From: Spirometra erinaceieuropaei
Taxonomy: Eukaryota; Platyhelminthes; Cestoda; Diphyllobothriidea; Diphyllobothriidae
DNA length: 64,000 bases
Direction of reading: 5' to 3'
NCBI GenBank assembly: GCA_902702965.1
Contig: CACRXP010000048.1
Location: forward strand, 1,168,808-1,232,807
Part shown: one piece after another, positions 1-12,635 of the stretch
Position numbering within the stretch: position 1 is the stretch's first letter
Layout: every line of letters begins with the position of its first letter
The notes under the pieces: generated by a model
Databases searched by the model: none
What the model was told of the DNA's origin: nothing
Seen by the model: only the letters and a program-made list of their open reading frames with translations
Made by a program: the position numbers and the translations under genes

Positions 1-90
<90 letters not shown>
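1..90. repeat. (ATG)30 trinucleotide microsatellite
   Basis: Thirty perfect ATG/GAT units open the window and stop cleanly at base 90. It may continue beyond the window edge. No supported coding exon follows, so there is no reason to read it as a poly-Met or poly-Asp tract. Confidence 0.97.
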
Positions 91-92
<2 letters not shown>

Positions 93-1589
93 TAAGAAAA
101 TGACAATTGTGACATTAATTGTGAGCCTGTGGATGTTCGTGAAAATAATGAAGACGTTAATCTTACCCACGAGGTAGACGAGGATGATGTCTAGGAAGGC
201 GATAGCGAACAAGACAATGGCGATGATAACGATGGGCAGCAGGGGATGTGTCGAAATTTTGGAGGTTAATAACAGTTCCATGAACGCGTGGGTTCTGAAG
301 GGGGAAGAGAAGGGAGTTGAAGAAGGTGCTCACTGTACTGTTGCAAAATACCATAAGGAAGATATAATGAGCAAATAAAATTGCAATGTCATGTTGTCGG
401 ATCGTCAAAAAATAAGCGTCCTGTATCGAGGCAAATTCTTACGGTTTATAAATGAGACTTTTTAAATTTGCTGTAAACTGTTCAACCTCCCGAAAATTTC
501 TGCCTTCAAGATTTCAGCCTACTACGAGCCTTTGCGTCACCTCGGTAATAAACAGAATCTGATCGTAGTGAATCAGCGAAAGCGTAGTAAGGGCTCGATA
601 GGAATGATGGAGTGGACCGAAGTAGGTGTCGTTGAAACAAGTACTGAGGCAGTAATAAAAAATGACTTTACGAGTCTCAAATAATCATATCAGTCCCAGA
701 TATGTCCGATCGTCGAGTGTGAGAGTTATAGCTCCTAAACTCTCACCTTAGCTACTGCTGTGTCTTCGTCGTGTCGAACGAATCGTCTTTCATTTACGGT
801 ATTTGGATCTCACTTAGTCTTTGACTTAGTCGATGTAGCTAACCCCAAGTGACATGACAGATGGCTGGATTTGCCGCGCACGTCTGCGTCCCCGTCAGAG
901 GTGGTGTGTGCGTGATGGCTCACACTCACGACCGCATCAACTTGATTGACACGCGCTGCTGTTCTCGCCGCCGCAGTTGCTGCTGTCGGGTCAGGTCTGC
1001 CGACGGGCCAGACAGCTTAACCTCACAGTCGGCGTCGCTGCTAGCCGTATCCATTTAAACAGTCACTGCCTCATGAGTTCGCAAATGCCTCCACGTTTCC
1101 CTTCACGATCAGTCCAAGCCTACAACCGCGGTCTTGAAATCTACCAGACAGAATCAATTATAGTCTGTTTAGTAGGAACCAGTGACTGAGACAGCGGTTT
1201 CATTTTTACATCAAATAATCCGGACTGCTGCGTTTATTTTTCATTGAAAATGCATCATCTAGTCATAGATCAAACGATCAATGTAGTCTCCCGGCCACTG
1301 CCACAATATGACCATTATTGCCAGCAAATGTTTACTTCACTTGATATGCACACGCACCGTTGACTCTTTTTGTCCCAGACTCTGTAATAGTTCGTGGCTG
1401 CATGCGATGTGTTGGAATATCCATACGTTTTGCCATTTTCTTGTAGATTATCGAACTTTCTTTGGATCGTTTTAAGCCTGTATCTTGCACGCAACGACCA
1501 CTGAATACAGGATTCCTGCCTTAATTATAGATAAAAGACTAATCTCTGAGACGCAGTCAAACTAGATCATAAAACGGAATGCCAAGTAG
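91..1589. other. Intergenic, no supported gene
   Basis: Only short open frames are present (up to 81 codons), overlapping on both strands, with no recognisable motif. The part from about 840 to 1190 is visibly richer in G+C than its surroundings but shows no coding signal I can defend. Confidence 0.5.
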
Positions 1590-2500
1590 CACTGTGCGTA
1601 CAGTAGGTAGGATAACTCATGAAATGTCAACCGAAATTCCGAATGTGATTTTGTGTTGAAAAGATTAATTATGCAGCGTTATAAAACTTATTAGCCTGCA
1701 GCGTAATTATATAATAATTCAGTTCTCTCAGATGCCGACTTTTGAACAAAGTACCTTCTGACTTCATGACAAAAATTCACGCTGAAAAATGGCAAACTTA
1801 AGTAGCTCGAAATTTTCCTATTCAGTCTCGATGCACCTAAAAGTCCAATTATAGTTTATGGACATGTACCTGCCCAAAATTATTCATTCTTTCGCTCATT
1901 CTCTAGACAATTACGTCTTCGTTCACTTTTATACCCGAAGGAGGGACCGTATTTGGTTTTAAAAAAGTTTATAATTAGGAGATTTTTAAATCCCTTAAAA
2001 TGGCCGTTTATAAAACGTCATGTCTCTGCATCTACCAATGTGGCTTGTAATGTTAACAATATGGATCAAATTCAATGCTAAATGTTATGGTCCCCACATC
2101 GTCTACCGTCAATACCGTACTGAAATGTGTGCTTTTTCGTGCGCCGAAAATCCATGACTTGTATGTCGGAAACGTTGAATGCAAATGTGACGGCAGAGCG
2201 GGTCCAAAATTATTCGAGAATGGAAAAGGTTTTTGAAATTCAAATAAAGCTATTCCGTCGAGTATGAAATTGGAAGAAGACGTAAATATTTTACTGAATG
2301 AGCGGAAGAATGAACATTTTTAATCATTGGTTATATGTAATATAATTGGAATTTTTGGGGCATCGAAAATCAAAGGCGTAATGCATGCTACCTAAGTAGT
2401 CCTTTCTTAGAGGGTATAGTTTTGCATGCAGCCAAAAGGACGTTCGTTCGAAAGCCGACATACTTAGGTAATTTTTTTTATAGAATCATAGTACAAGCAT
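1590..2500 (+). repeat. Foldback repeat, copy 1
   Basis: A left arm (about 1590-1975), a unique centre (about 2000-2240) and a right arm (about 2245-2495) that is roughly the reverse complement of the left. The left end carries the family hallmark CTCATGAAATGTCAACCGAA at about 1617. The same arm-centre-arm order recurs at 11050-12075, including the centre motif ending in AAAATTATTCGA. There is no ORF, so it is probably a non-autonomous element with long terminal inverted repeats. The right arm lacks its outermost part. Borders were read by eye. Confidence 0.65.
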
Positions 2501-2504
2501 ATTA

Positions 2505-2775
2505 GTTTGAACCAGCTCTGCCGTCACACTTGCATGCAGGGTTTTAGAATGTATTCTCGCATATGAAAAACCACACACTTTTCTACGGTATTGGGGGGAG
2601 ACCATATGGGGTTCATAAAATTTAGGATTAGATTTGATCCATATTGTTAACTTTAGAAGCCACACTGGTAAATGCAGAGACATGACGTTTTATGAACGGC
2701 CATTTAAAACCAAATTATGTCCTTCCTTCGAGTATAAAATTGAAAGACGATGCGTGATGATTACGTGCTGGAAAG
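2505..2775 (-). repeat. Foldback repeat, truncated inverted copy
   Basis: This stretch is the reverse complement of the centre and inner left arm of the preceding element (about 1930-2210). Shared landmarks are the words around ATATTGTTAAC and the block reading ATGACGTTTTATGAACGGCC. The two copies face each other, so the 1590-2775 region can fold extensively. A 65-codon minus-strand ORF across it is not conserved and is not treated as a gene. Confidence 0.6.
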
Positions 2776-2984
2776 GATACGAGTAGATAATAGCCGTGAG
2801 TCCATCATCATTGTCGATTCGTGGCGCGACATACTACTCCATAATTAAGGTCATTGTCGTCAGAAATGCTAATTGCCTGCACTCTCTCTGAGTGACTAAT
2901 TATTTTATGTGCGTAAAACTGCAGCAAATAATATGGAGGCGCAAGTAAAATGATTTATTAAATGATTGCGGGCCAGGAATTAAT

Positions 2985-3195
2985 GCGTCGAGTAGTTTGA
3001 GGATTATCTGGCAGTGACCTCTTGCGATAAGTTCGACCTCGTAAAACGCAAAATTGCGGCTGGATCTTATCGAATGGCCAGTGGCCTGGGAACTGGCGTC
3101 ATTGTTACACACTACTGTTGCATGCTTGGCCATTGGCGTTTGGACCAACCACCCACTGACGCCAGTCGTTTCCTCCCGTATCTGTGAGTCTTTCA
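2985..3195 (-). pseudogene. Penelope-like element C-terminal fragment
   Basis: The minus strand encodes a degenerate version of the segment that follows the GIY-YIG domain in the other PLE fragments here. Seen residues include a Lys-His pair, then NDASSQATGHSIRSS and a GPQSFNK tail. The equivalent of the usual Gly-His plus Phe-Asp-Glu stretch is present but mutated. Parallel fragments lie at 26832-27140, 39043-39387 and 46867-47166. It is an isolated tail of about 70 residues with no RT domain beside it, so it is a dead 5'-truncated copy. Confidence 0.6.
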
Positions 3196-3204
3196 GCCTC
3201 ATGA

Positions 3205-4685
3205 ACTGGCATGTCTAGACTATAAAAATATTGTTAAAATGTATCTCGAAGAAGGGAATCACACTGGACACCGAAAATTCCACGTTAAATTAGAGCGTTT
3301 GGTTACCCTCACAAATCCGTCGACCGGAGCAGGTGCAAAGGACATTCATGGAATTCCAAACAAATTAAGTATCAGTAACTGTAACTGAGGTTGACTTACT
3401 TAATCGTACATATCCCTCACCTAAAAAACTTTCAACAGCTACCTCTGCGTTTAACCATTATTCCAAACCCAAACGTAGCCATCGCCTGGTCCGGCATTCG
3501 TATGGTTTCAATGTGGTCGCTGGTGTATTTAGGTAAGTAGCTCTATATTACCGGCTATTTTATTACTCATACACTAACCTTTGCGCGCCCTTTTAAAATC
3601 TGAAAAACCCATACTTTTTAGTTAATATTTCGACACGTCCCCTGTTGGCCTATCAACCATATTACGTTCTGGCCAGTATCTTCTTTGGCGTGTAGACATA
3701 CTCAATTTCTGGGCGCGTAAGCATTGCTCCCTCCTCTTTGTATTTAATTATTTTTAACCACGAGCGATGATGAAATGTCATTTTCGGTGTGCACAAACTA
3801 AATTACTTACCTACTGCAGTGAGTGACCGATCTCGTGAAATGTTGGCCGAAGTTCTGAAGTGCCTTGTTATTGGAAATGATAACTCGGGCGAGGCTGAAC
3901 TATTGATTATTACGCGTCATAATCATATAATTCTTCAGACTATCCGAGATGCCGACTTTGTGTGCATTTCTTTTCGACTCGCTGTAGAAACTAAACCCAA
4001 TAAAAATGACCACTTCAATAACAGGCATTTTTCACATTGGTGTTCAGCAGTCGTATAAATTACTTATATTTTATAAAAAAATTAAGAAAAATCTAGTTGT
4101 TTTCACTCGTTTCGCAGAAAACCATATTCTCTTTTCAGGTTATGCTCGAGGAAAGTTTATATTTAAGTTTTGGAAAGCGTTTCCCACTTTTCGGATAATT
4201 TTGAGCCTGATCAGCGGTTGCATTAGTGTTTGGCAATCTTAGTCTACAAGGTGCCGTCTTCCACATAAGGAAAATTATGTATTCCATTATGCATTTTAGA
4301 ATATAATATATCCAATTTGCAAAGTTTTGCGATGGATGCGGACTATGTTTTACGCTTCACGAGGAGCATAATTAAACGAACAGGAACGATGCTGTATGAA
4401 AGAACATCGCACGGTTTTAGACTTACCGTAGCCAAAAACATTTTTAAAACCTAATGAAACTATTTTTTCGGGCTTAGATCGTAAAATAAACGTGACTTTC
4501 TACCAAAAACGTCAAAGAAAACATAGTTTTGTGTGGGCTATTTGTAAGGTATATTTAAATTTATAAGACCGCCAAAACTTAATGTTAAAAATGCATGCTT
4601 TAAATGTAGTTACTTTTGCCGACTGCGGTTTCAATTGAGGATTGAGAAGAAGTACATTCAAAAGATGACATCCAGACAAGCCAGA
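3205..4685. other. Intergenic with a degraded foldback arm
   Basis: No supported gene. From about 3825 to 4240 the plus strand resembles the left arm of the foldback family: CTCGTGAAATGTTGGCCGAA near 3833, later GAGATGCCGACTTTG near 3947. The match fades towards 4240. The remainder is AT-rich sequence without recognisable features. Confidence 0.45.
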
Positions 4686-4689
4686 AATA

Positions 4690-5165
4690 TTATAGAATTA
4701 TGGCGCGGAATAATCAATAGGGCAACGCCACCTGAGTAATCCCTTCTGGGAAAAAACGCATTTCAGAATTTCGGCCAACATTTCATGCGATCAGTCCCTC
4801 ACTGTACAGTAGATGTGCTAACTCATGAAATGTCAACCAAAATTTTGAAATGCGTTCTCGTTTCTAAAAGATAAATTAAGTAGTGTTGTAAAACCAATCA
4901 GGATGCAGCATAAATCTATAATGATTCAGTTACTTCAGTGTGTCGGCTTTCGAAAAAACTTATTTTCGGCTGCATGCACGATCTAAACTTTGCAACAAAT
5001 GACTACTTATGTAGTATGCAATTTTCCCATTGATTTTCGATGCCCTTGAAAATTCAATTATATTTCATGGAAAACATGCACAAAATATTCACTCCTTTAC
5101 TTATTCGGTAGAAAATCACGTCTTCTTCCAATTTCGTACTCAATGAAGTGTATTATTCGGTATGT
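4690..5165. repeat. Foldback repeat, two ends joined
   Basis: An inverted outer end (about 4690-4800, reading AAAACGCATTTCAGAATTTC) is followed directly by a left arm (about 4790-5165, with CTCATGAAATGTCAACCAAA at 4824). The result is a palindrome-like join of two element termini, not a complete arm-centre-arm copy. The short word CACTGTACAGTAG at the join also appears at the outer end of copy 1, so it probably belongs to the element tip. Confidence 0.6.
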
Positions 5166-7399
5166 GACGCATGGCATGCACTGATGATTCCTCCTCCACT
5201 GCTGCTGACACGGTGCCCTGCGCAAACAAGCGACTTGTTCTGTGCAGTGTGTCTGTTTTCGAATCCCGCTGATTGTCGCTGAAGGTATCTCCTTTCTTAA
5301 AAGATATTACTAGGCTTTGCGTATCGGTCGGCAGTTGCCGTCGGTTTCATGGTTTTTTTATCATCACTTTCAAGCGCTCATCATTGTATAGATTTCCCTC
5401 GTTATTATTCACATATCTGTTATCTCCTCTAAGCGTTCTTTTGCAAGACATCGGTAGGCATATAAACTGTGTACTCGTCGTCGTATCTGCGCAATTATTA
5501 CTACTTCCATTAAGAAATTTCGTCTCCTTGCAACAAATATCCGCATTCACGAAGTGGGCGTTTATTCGTATGAATATTGCAATTTTTTCAACGTTAGGGT
5601 TCTCAACCCTCTTTGGTAAGTCCATCTGAATTTGTTAAATGAATTCATACTTCCTGACTAGTGAAAGCTCAGTGGAACGATGAGGTCGTACACTTGCAGT
5701 AGACGACCTAACTCATGAAAGGCATCTAAATTTACGAATCTTTACCAATCACTCGCAAACCGACATCAATGCATGCATCTAGTATGTACAAAAATTAAGT
5801 ACAACTTTTAAAGAATTAAAAACACAAAATACATACTAAAGACAGTGCTGTGTTGCTTCGAAATGCCGTTTTTTGAATATCACAAAATTCCGAAAATATT
5901 AAAAATGGCTGCTATATGGTAGGCCTCCTTTTTAGTCCTAATAATGTTTTCTCATGCGGACAAACGAAGCAGGTATGAAGGTACAAATAACATAACGCTT
6001 CAAAATAATGTTTATGTGAGGTTTGCACCTAAATGTTCCGTCAAACGTAAAAACAGATTCCGCACTATATATATGCTAAAACTTTAAACTAGGATAATTC
6101 TGAGGGCAGTTTTCAAATAAGCCTGTGTCTCTGCGTTCATTTTTATGCAAAATATCGTTTCGGTCATAGTTGAAGACTCATTCAAATATGAAACTTTATT
6201 CTCGGATAAATGGCCATCCACAGCGACATTTAGCGACGAATATGTCATCGATCAACTATAAAACTTTCTGTATTAATTCCATTTTTAATACTACAATTGA
6301 GTGACAAATGTGTCTTTGCAATTCAGTCTTGCGTGGTAAGCTCAATAAAATCAAGACGTTTGGCCGTTTCTTTCACGTTTATAAACGATACCAATAATTT
6401 TATACCGCAAACGTAAGAAACTGCCCTCCTCTATATATTGCGGCAACCTTCGCTGGATTTGCTCGCTTTTAGCCTCCGTTTTGCGATTCCGAATGCACGA
6501 CAGCGTGCCGGCATAAATACTGATATTTTGCTGAAACTCTTGATATTTTGTTTACTTCATTTCTGAATAAGAGTCTAGAATACACGATAAATAATGTGTC
6601 ATATGTTTAAAAGTGGAACCGATTATTTGGTTGTGGTCATTTCTGTAAAATCACGTAAAATGTTCCAAACGGCAAATTAATTTCAGCCCATGTAAACAAA
6701 GGATTATCAGTGCGCATTATAATTGCACTTCAAGCATCAAATCGCACAGATGTGATGTAGATGATGTGATGTAAAAATGTTCTACTTTTCCAACAAACAA
6801 GACAACAATTGCAATCCCATTCACATTTTGTGCACAGCAAAGTGCTTAAACATTAATGGACGCAATAGGCCTCTTTACGGTTACCATTCTTCAAAACTTG
6901 ATATCAATCTGCCATTTCGGCTGACATGGCAGTCAAAATTTGTGCGCTTGCGGTTTTGCGTTGTTTTTGTGTTTCTGAACAAGCAAATGGTGCATTTATA
7001 ATTGCTCTCCACTTCCAATTTCTGGATTTAGACCTCAGATAACTTCCTATGTTTCACGCTTCTCATTTTCTCAGTAGTACCACATACTTGATCGTTGCCA
7101 AGTTTAACGCCGGGGTAATGTAAGCACTGATTGACTAGGTTCCTGCACTTCATTTCAGCAAATACTTTTGCTTGGTAGATTATGAAGTCGAATTACATGG
7201 ACAGCGGTTTTTAAGTCAGTAAGCAAGGCAGGCTGTTTGAGACCTTGATTTAATTGTTAGATTAAAAGATATATTGGTGCAGGTTGCGATAGAGATGTAT
7301 CATGGGGAACGTTGTGACATAAACATATTTGCAGGCTTGAATTTATGGGATTTGCGATTTGGAAAGTAGCATCTGTGTGAGCTTAAAACTCGGTCATAG
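5166..7399. other. Intergenic, AT-rich, no supported gene
   Basis: Open frames of 118 codons (5273-5629, plus) and 92 codons (5347-5625, minus) overlap head-on and neither shows a domain or a paralogue in the window. A fragment of the foldback tip is at about 5690-5760 (TAACTCATGAAAGG). Nothing else is recognisable. Confidence 0.45.
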
Positions 7400-9760
7400 T
7401 GCACAGATGGAAAAAGTTTGGTAATCCAGCTGAAGGTCGCTCTGACGTGTGTTTTAATTTAATTTCTGCACTATGGTGTTCGAGCGTTTTCTGCTGATGT
7501 TGATAAAGAATTCGATACTAAGGGATATTTCTCCAATTAAACCGAGAATTCGTGTTATCACTTCTTAACAACAGGTTTGTAGTGAACAACCGGTGTTTCA
7601 TTGAGTTTAGTACGCTCTTTTGAAGCGTATAATGTTTGCAGCAGCCTTTTCTCTGTCTCCTTGTTCTACTGTATACGCGCCACGGCTGCGCTGGCTAACC
7701 CTCGATTTGCACTCCCGTCCACGCCACACTCCTGATCAGTAATTCGCCACTACCCTCACATGCTCTCAAGGCCAATCAATGCGATCTCTTTTGGTGATTA
7801 GTTACAAGTGCACACACGGGACGTCGCCCTTGCGGACGTGATTTTTAAACAGACAGGACAGAGGCAAGAAGGAAACAACACTTTTTTGTTGGTAGCGACA
7901 CACTGTCGGCTCCGCAACATGATGCTCTGCAGAACGAACGCTTATCTCTGTCACAAGCATACATCCAACTTACGGCGACCTGCCCTGTGTACAGAATAAA
8001 CCCGTTCTCACAACTTCCTGGTTTCTGTCAATAGACGGAGCAAAACTATTGCATGTGGTTGAAGTTGATCTCATGTCCATGATCACTACATATTCATACC
8101 AATTTAATCGACCACGTATAATCTTTATGCGCATCTTTATTTTTGCGGTTCCAGAAGGCTGTCCCATCAAGAAGGACTGATGGGGCGTTAATAAATAAAA
8201 TAAAACATCTCATTAAAGCTAGTTACGTGTCTGCATTTAAAGATGTTTAGATAAATAAAACGGCCAGTTTGTCCAAAATCAACCAAAACTTTAATTACAT
8301 AGATTCATGAATAGCATGTGTCAGGGGATACAGTTAATAATAATATTATGCGGAAACTTTAGTGTCTTTAACGCCCTTGCTGCACACAATGTTGCCGTTT
8401 AAATGGTTTTAGGCGAATTAAAATCAATATTTTGTTGAAGTCATCCCCTCACACATTGAAGACCAGAGTCAGGGCGCTAGGCTAACCGAGCAGCAAAAAA
8501 TGTGGCCTGTTTGATTGTCACTTTTTTCAGGCATGGGACAGATTAATAACGGTTACAACAGAACAAGTCCATTTGAAACTACTGTGACCCCGTCTATCAG
8601 TCACTCCCAGCAGTCTCTACATGTCTGGTTACATCGAAAGGGAAATATTTTGAGTGCGCTCCAGACGTTGACATACGCCCGTGACCGATCTTCTTGCGCT
8701 CATGATACTGCCTTCTGGCCCATTTGGGCGTACGCCTGTCTGACCTAAGCGGGCACAGTGTTGTCACGAGTAAATGTTATCATGCGACGCGTGAACTGTC
8801 TACCAGAAACGAATTGCTCATTCACATAAAACTTCTTCTACTTACATCAAAACTGACTAAGTATAATAAACTTGGTTTTACCTGGATAGGTTTACGCCTT
8901 CGGAATACCGCGTACAACATATATGGCAGTTTACTGACATATGCCCATTAATACCGAATCGATGGGAAGCGAGAGTATCCAAATACCGCAGATCACAAAT
9001 TGGGTGAGTAAAACGTCGCAGTGACATTATATAGCAAAATGCCTAACAGCTGAAACCCACATCAGCTAATTACATGAGCAGGCGACATTTAAACTATGTC
9101 TGAGTCGGACCATTTCAAAGTGAAGTACGTTGCCTACAATGGAATTACCCTCCCATATTTTAAAGCAGTCATGTTGACATCTTATTTATTATGATTCATC
9201 AGCGCAATGCGCTGAAAATACCAGCAGGAAATATAGATAAATTCATAGCACAACTACGCAACTAAATCACAGATATGAATTGCCGAATCAGTTCATATCT
9301 ATGCCACGGTAGGAGCAAAATATGAAACTCACAGACAGTGTGCATTTTAACTTCTATTAAGAAAGCCGAATGAACTCTGCAACGCATTCGACGCATCAAA
9401 TTCTCTTTTTCTATCTTCGGAATGCTTGACTGTGTTTGTTTACATTTCGGACATTTTGGCATCTTATTGAATTTTCCTGAGTGGTATGAAATATCAAAGT
9501 TAACACATAAGGTTTATTTGGTCATTTTTTTGCAATCTGCTGCAATATAAGACAAACACACCTCCCTTATCGAGTCCTATTGTTTCTGATTGGTCAGTAA
9601 TTTAGAGGCCATGGGCTTTTATTATATGGGTAATGTGCACTCAGCAATTTCTACATTTGTGCTATAGTAAGATGCCTCGCAGCGTTTTGGCGCTCCTGTG
9701 GGTGTTTTTCAGTGGCGATCGTGCCTGCATTTCCATAAGCCGTAAGTATGATAAGTGTTC
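7400..9760 (+). repeat. Old paralogue of the 50.4-52.34 kb segment
   Basis: Patches line up in order and in the same direction with about 50470-52345. Examples are 8460-8820 with 51065-51410 (sharing GAGTGCGCTCCAGACG and a CTGTCTGACCT word) and 9600-9720 with 52230-52345. Identity is clearly lower than between the two inverted arms at 49.6 and 54.8 kb, so this is an older duplicate. Most of it looks noncoding. Its right end holds the candidate signal-peptide exon. Confidence 0.6.
9672..9741 (+). CDS. Candidate signal-peptide first exon
   Basis: An ATG opens 23 codons reading MPRSVLALLWVFFSG and on to a cysteine, then a phase-1 GTAAGT donor at 9742. The residues form a short signal peptide: basic start, hydrophobic core VLALLWVFF, small polar exit. 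A homologous exon at 52308 keeps the ATG, MPR and the hydrophobic core, and the upstream words GTGCACTCAGCA are also kept, which argues for a real promoter and exon. The donor phase fits the phase-1 acceptor of the cysteine-rich exon at 12636, 2.9 kb downstream on the same strand. It may therefore be the first exon of copy A, possibly with another exon between. The linkage is inference. Confidence 0.45.
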
Positions 9761-9764
9761 CAAA

Positions 9765-11045
9765 CAACATTTTCTTTTATCAAATAGGGGTAATTTGAAA
9801 GACAATTTCAGCATTGTGTTAGTATGTGCAAAAAAACATTAGCATGCCCAAAAATTCCTCGAAATCATTCAATCGATGATATCAAGTCATTCATGATGTT
9901 TTAGTTAAAATCATTCTTAGAACTGCATCTGGCCTTCCTTTCAAAATCATTTTGCAAATTCGGGAGAAATTTGTAACTCACAATGTTGAGCAAAGTTTTA
10001 GTATGCAGGGAGTCATACATTTCGTTCTGGATAAGTTACAAAATGGGATCGTGTAGTCAGGGCAGCTCGGACATAACATTATCTTGCTGTTTAAGTTCGG
10101 TTTGGAGGCCATTTTATCCCTTAATTTACAGGGTACCTTAGCCTCATAACATACATGTTATTAGTCAAAACCGACTCTTCATTCATTAAGAATAACTTTC
10201 TGGAGCATTGTTTATGCACATGTACGCGCCAAATGACTTCTCCAAAACTCCTCCTTAGTCAAAGACGGCTAGCTTCTGCACTAACTACTATAGTGTTGTA
10301 AAGGCCTGTGTGATTTGATTGACTGCATTGAGGCATCATATATATCTATTAGTTGTTATGTTGATAAGTGTGCAATTTTGTTCGCTTCCCCAACGCAGTT
10401 GTATTCTCCCCCATTGCAAATTATTTGTAAATATGCCGTAGATAATTTGGTAAATGTCAGCTTGTCCCAAGTGTTTACTAAACAAAAGTGATATGCATGT
10501 TATTGTCCATGCAATCTCACGGGCAGTATCAGTCATGGGACCAACTCAGATAATCCTCGAATGAAAGGGATGGCCTTACAAAATAGCCTGAGATTTATGA
10601 ACGCACAAATATTGGGATTGTTTGCTGACTGGTGTGCTTCAGTATGCTTTGAATCTTTGGAAGAGAGTTCGCCAACGGGTGATGCCGCTGAAACATATAA
10701 TTAGTCTTGCATAAAAAACTTTTACGAGCATTGCAGTTTGCGGTTGCCGAAGATGAGAATTTGGCTTAAATTTCACCCTTTTTGTCAAATTTGATATTTG
10801 CGTCGACCGCGGTCAGTGGTTTTTATGCGCCAAATATCAGCTGTTTTCGCGATTGTAACACTTTCATTGATATGGGAGCCTATAACGTTAGTTGTTAACC
10901 GATATTTAAAAATTTCTCTCTTCCTTGTGGGGCCACTTCGGCAATAATACCCAAATTAGGAGGCATTAGAGTGTTTTTGATTTCACTCCGTAATTTTTGG
11001 AAAGAAAATATCCACTATGTAAATGTTATTTTATTTACATAATAC
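9765..11045. other. Possible intron or intergenic, nothing firm
   Basis: If the exon at 9672 joins the gene at 12636, this is intron. No homologue of the 5' exon of copy B could be read here. A 92-codon ORF from 10997 runs into foldback-repeat sequence and is rejected. Confidence 0.35.
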
Positions 11046-11049
11046 GTAT

Positions 11050-12075
11050 TATGGCGCAGTCGCATGCGAGCAGATTAGGTGGGCTTACTCATGAAATGCT
11101 AACCGAAATTTGGGAATGCGTTTTCGTTTTGAAAATATTAATTAAGTTCGGTTGTAAAACTAATCTTCATGCAGCATATTTCAATAATAATCCAGTTACC
11201 ACGGCGTGCCGGATTTCGAATGAGCTTAATTTTGACTGCATGCAAAAACTATCCTCTGTAGAAATAACTTTTTAATTACCACGCAACTTTCTCATCTAAT
11301 GTCAACGTCCTTGAAATTTAAATCATTTTTCATGAAAAACATGCGTAAAAAATTTAATTTGTTTACTTTATGGGTAGAAGATTACGTTTTTATTCAATTT
11401 TGTACTCGAAAGAAAGGTAAAAGTTGATTTCAAAAACGTTTCAAATCGTGGTACTCCTAATACCTAGAAATAACCCTTCATGAAACATCATGCATCTGCA
11501 TTTACGAATATGGCTTGTAGAATTAACAACATTGCTTAAATCCACTGCTTAACTGTATGCATTCCATGTGGTCTCCTCTTTGTATCGTAGAAAAATGCAT
11601 GGTTTGCCGTACGCGGAAAATATATGGCTTGTACATTTGAAACCCTGCATGCAAGCGTAACAGCAGGCCGGGTACAAAATTATTCGAAAATCAGAAAGTC
11701 ATTTTCAAACCGTAGTATACTCTTTTATCGATTATAAAATCGGAAGTAGACGTGATGTCTACCAGATTAGTAAATGAATTTATATGCTTACGCATGATTT
11801 TCATGAAATATAATTAAAATTTCAAGGGCGTTGACAATCGATGAGAAAGTTGCATGGTAATTAAGCAGACATTTCTTCAAAGGATAATTTTTGCATGTAG
11901 TCGAACATAAGTTCATTCGAAAGTTGACACCCTGTGGTAACTGGATTTTTATAGAATTATGCTGTATCATGATACGTTTTACAATCCTACTTCATTAATC
12001 TTTTCGAGACGAGAACGCATTTCCAAATTTCGGTTAGCATTTCATGAGTTGGTCCACCTACTATATGTAAAGAGT
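11050..12075 (+). repeat. Foldback repeat, most complete copy
   Basis: The left arm (about 11050-11420) and right arm (about 11700-12075) are diverged reverse complements flanking a unique centre of about 280 bp. Hallmarks are CTCATGAAATGCTAACCGAA at 11090 and its inverse TTCGGTTAGCATTTCATGAG near 12030. The centre matches the centre of copy 1. It has arms near 370 bp, no transposase and no poly(A), as expected for a long-TIR non-autonomous DNA element. Target duplications could not be identified. Confidence 0.7.
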
Positions 12076-12635
12076 ACTCTGGGGCTTTTAGATTATTACA
12101 GTTTTTCGGATCGCGTTACGAGACACTATAGATGTCTTTTTGCATAAATGTCCATCACAAATTATTGAAGCGGGCTCTCTGGTCTGTATTCTCCACCGCT
12201 GACAGCGAGATCTACTGGTAGGTTGAATAACCAATGTTTGCCCGCTTCCATCGCATTTGGACACATTTGCGGACTGCGTGAAATACGGCTTTTCACGTTG
12301 TGTTGGGAGTTGTTAACATGCTGCTCTGCTTACAATCGACATGGATGCACTGGAAACTCAATGCCTGCAGAATTTATTTTTAAGTTTAACTCCAAATAAT
12401 CATATCCTGACCCAGCTCTGGAGTTCGAATTCACCACCGCTACAACCGTTTGCTGCCCGTTAATGAGCATTTTAAATTCGTTTCCTGCACCTGTGAACAA
12501 AAAAGAATACTCATGTTTTAATCTAGATTGCTTTCAAATGATTCAACCTCTGCATTTTCAAAAGCTATTATATTTCATTAGTCCCTTTTCGTCGTCATTA
12601 GAATGATTCAAATGTGTGATTTTAATTTCCTATAG

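Noticed and set aside
5273..5629. 118-codon ORF on the plus strand opposite a 92-codon minus ORF
   Set aside because: Neither frame has a motif, splice support or a second copy in the window.
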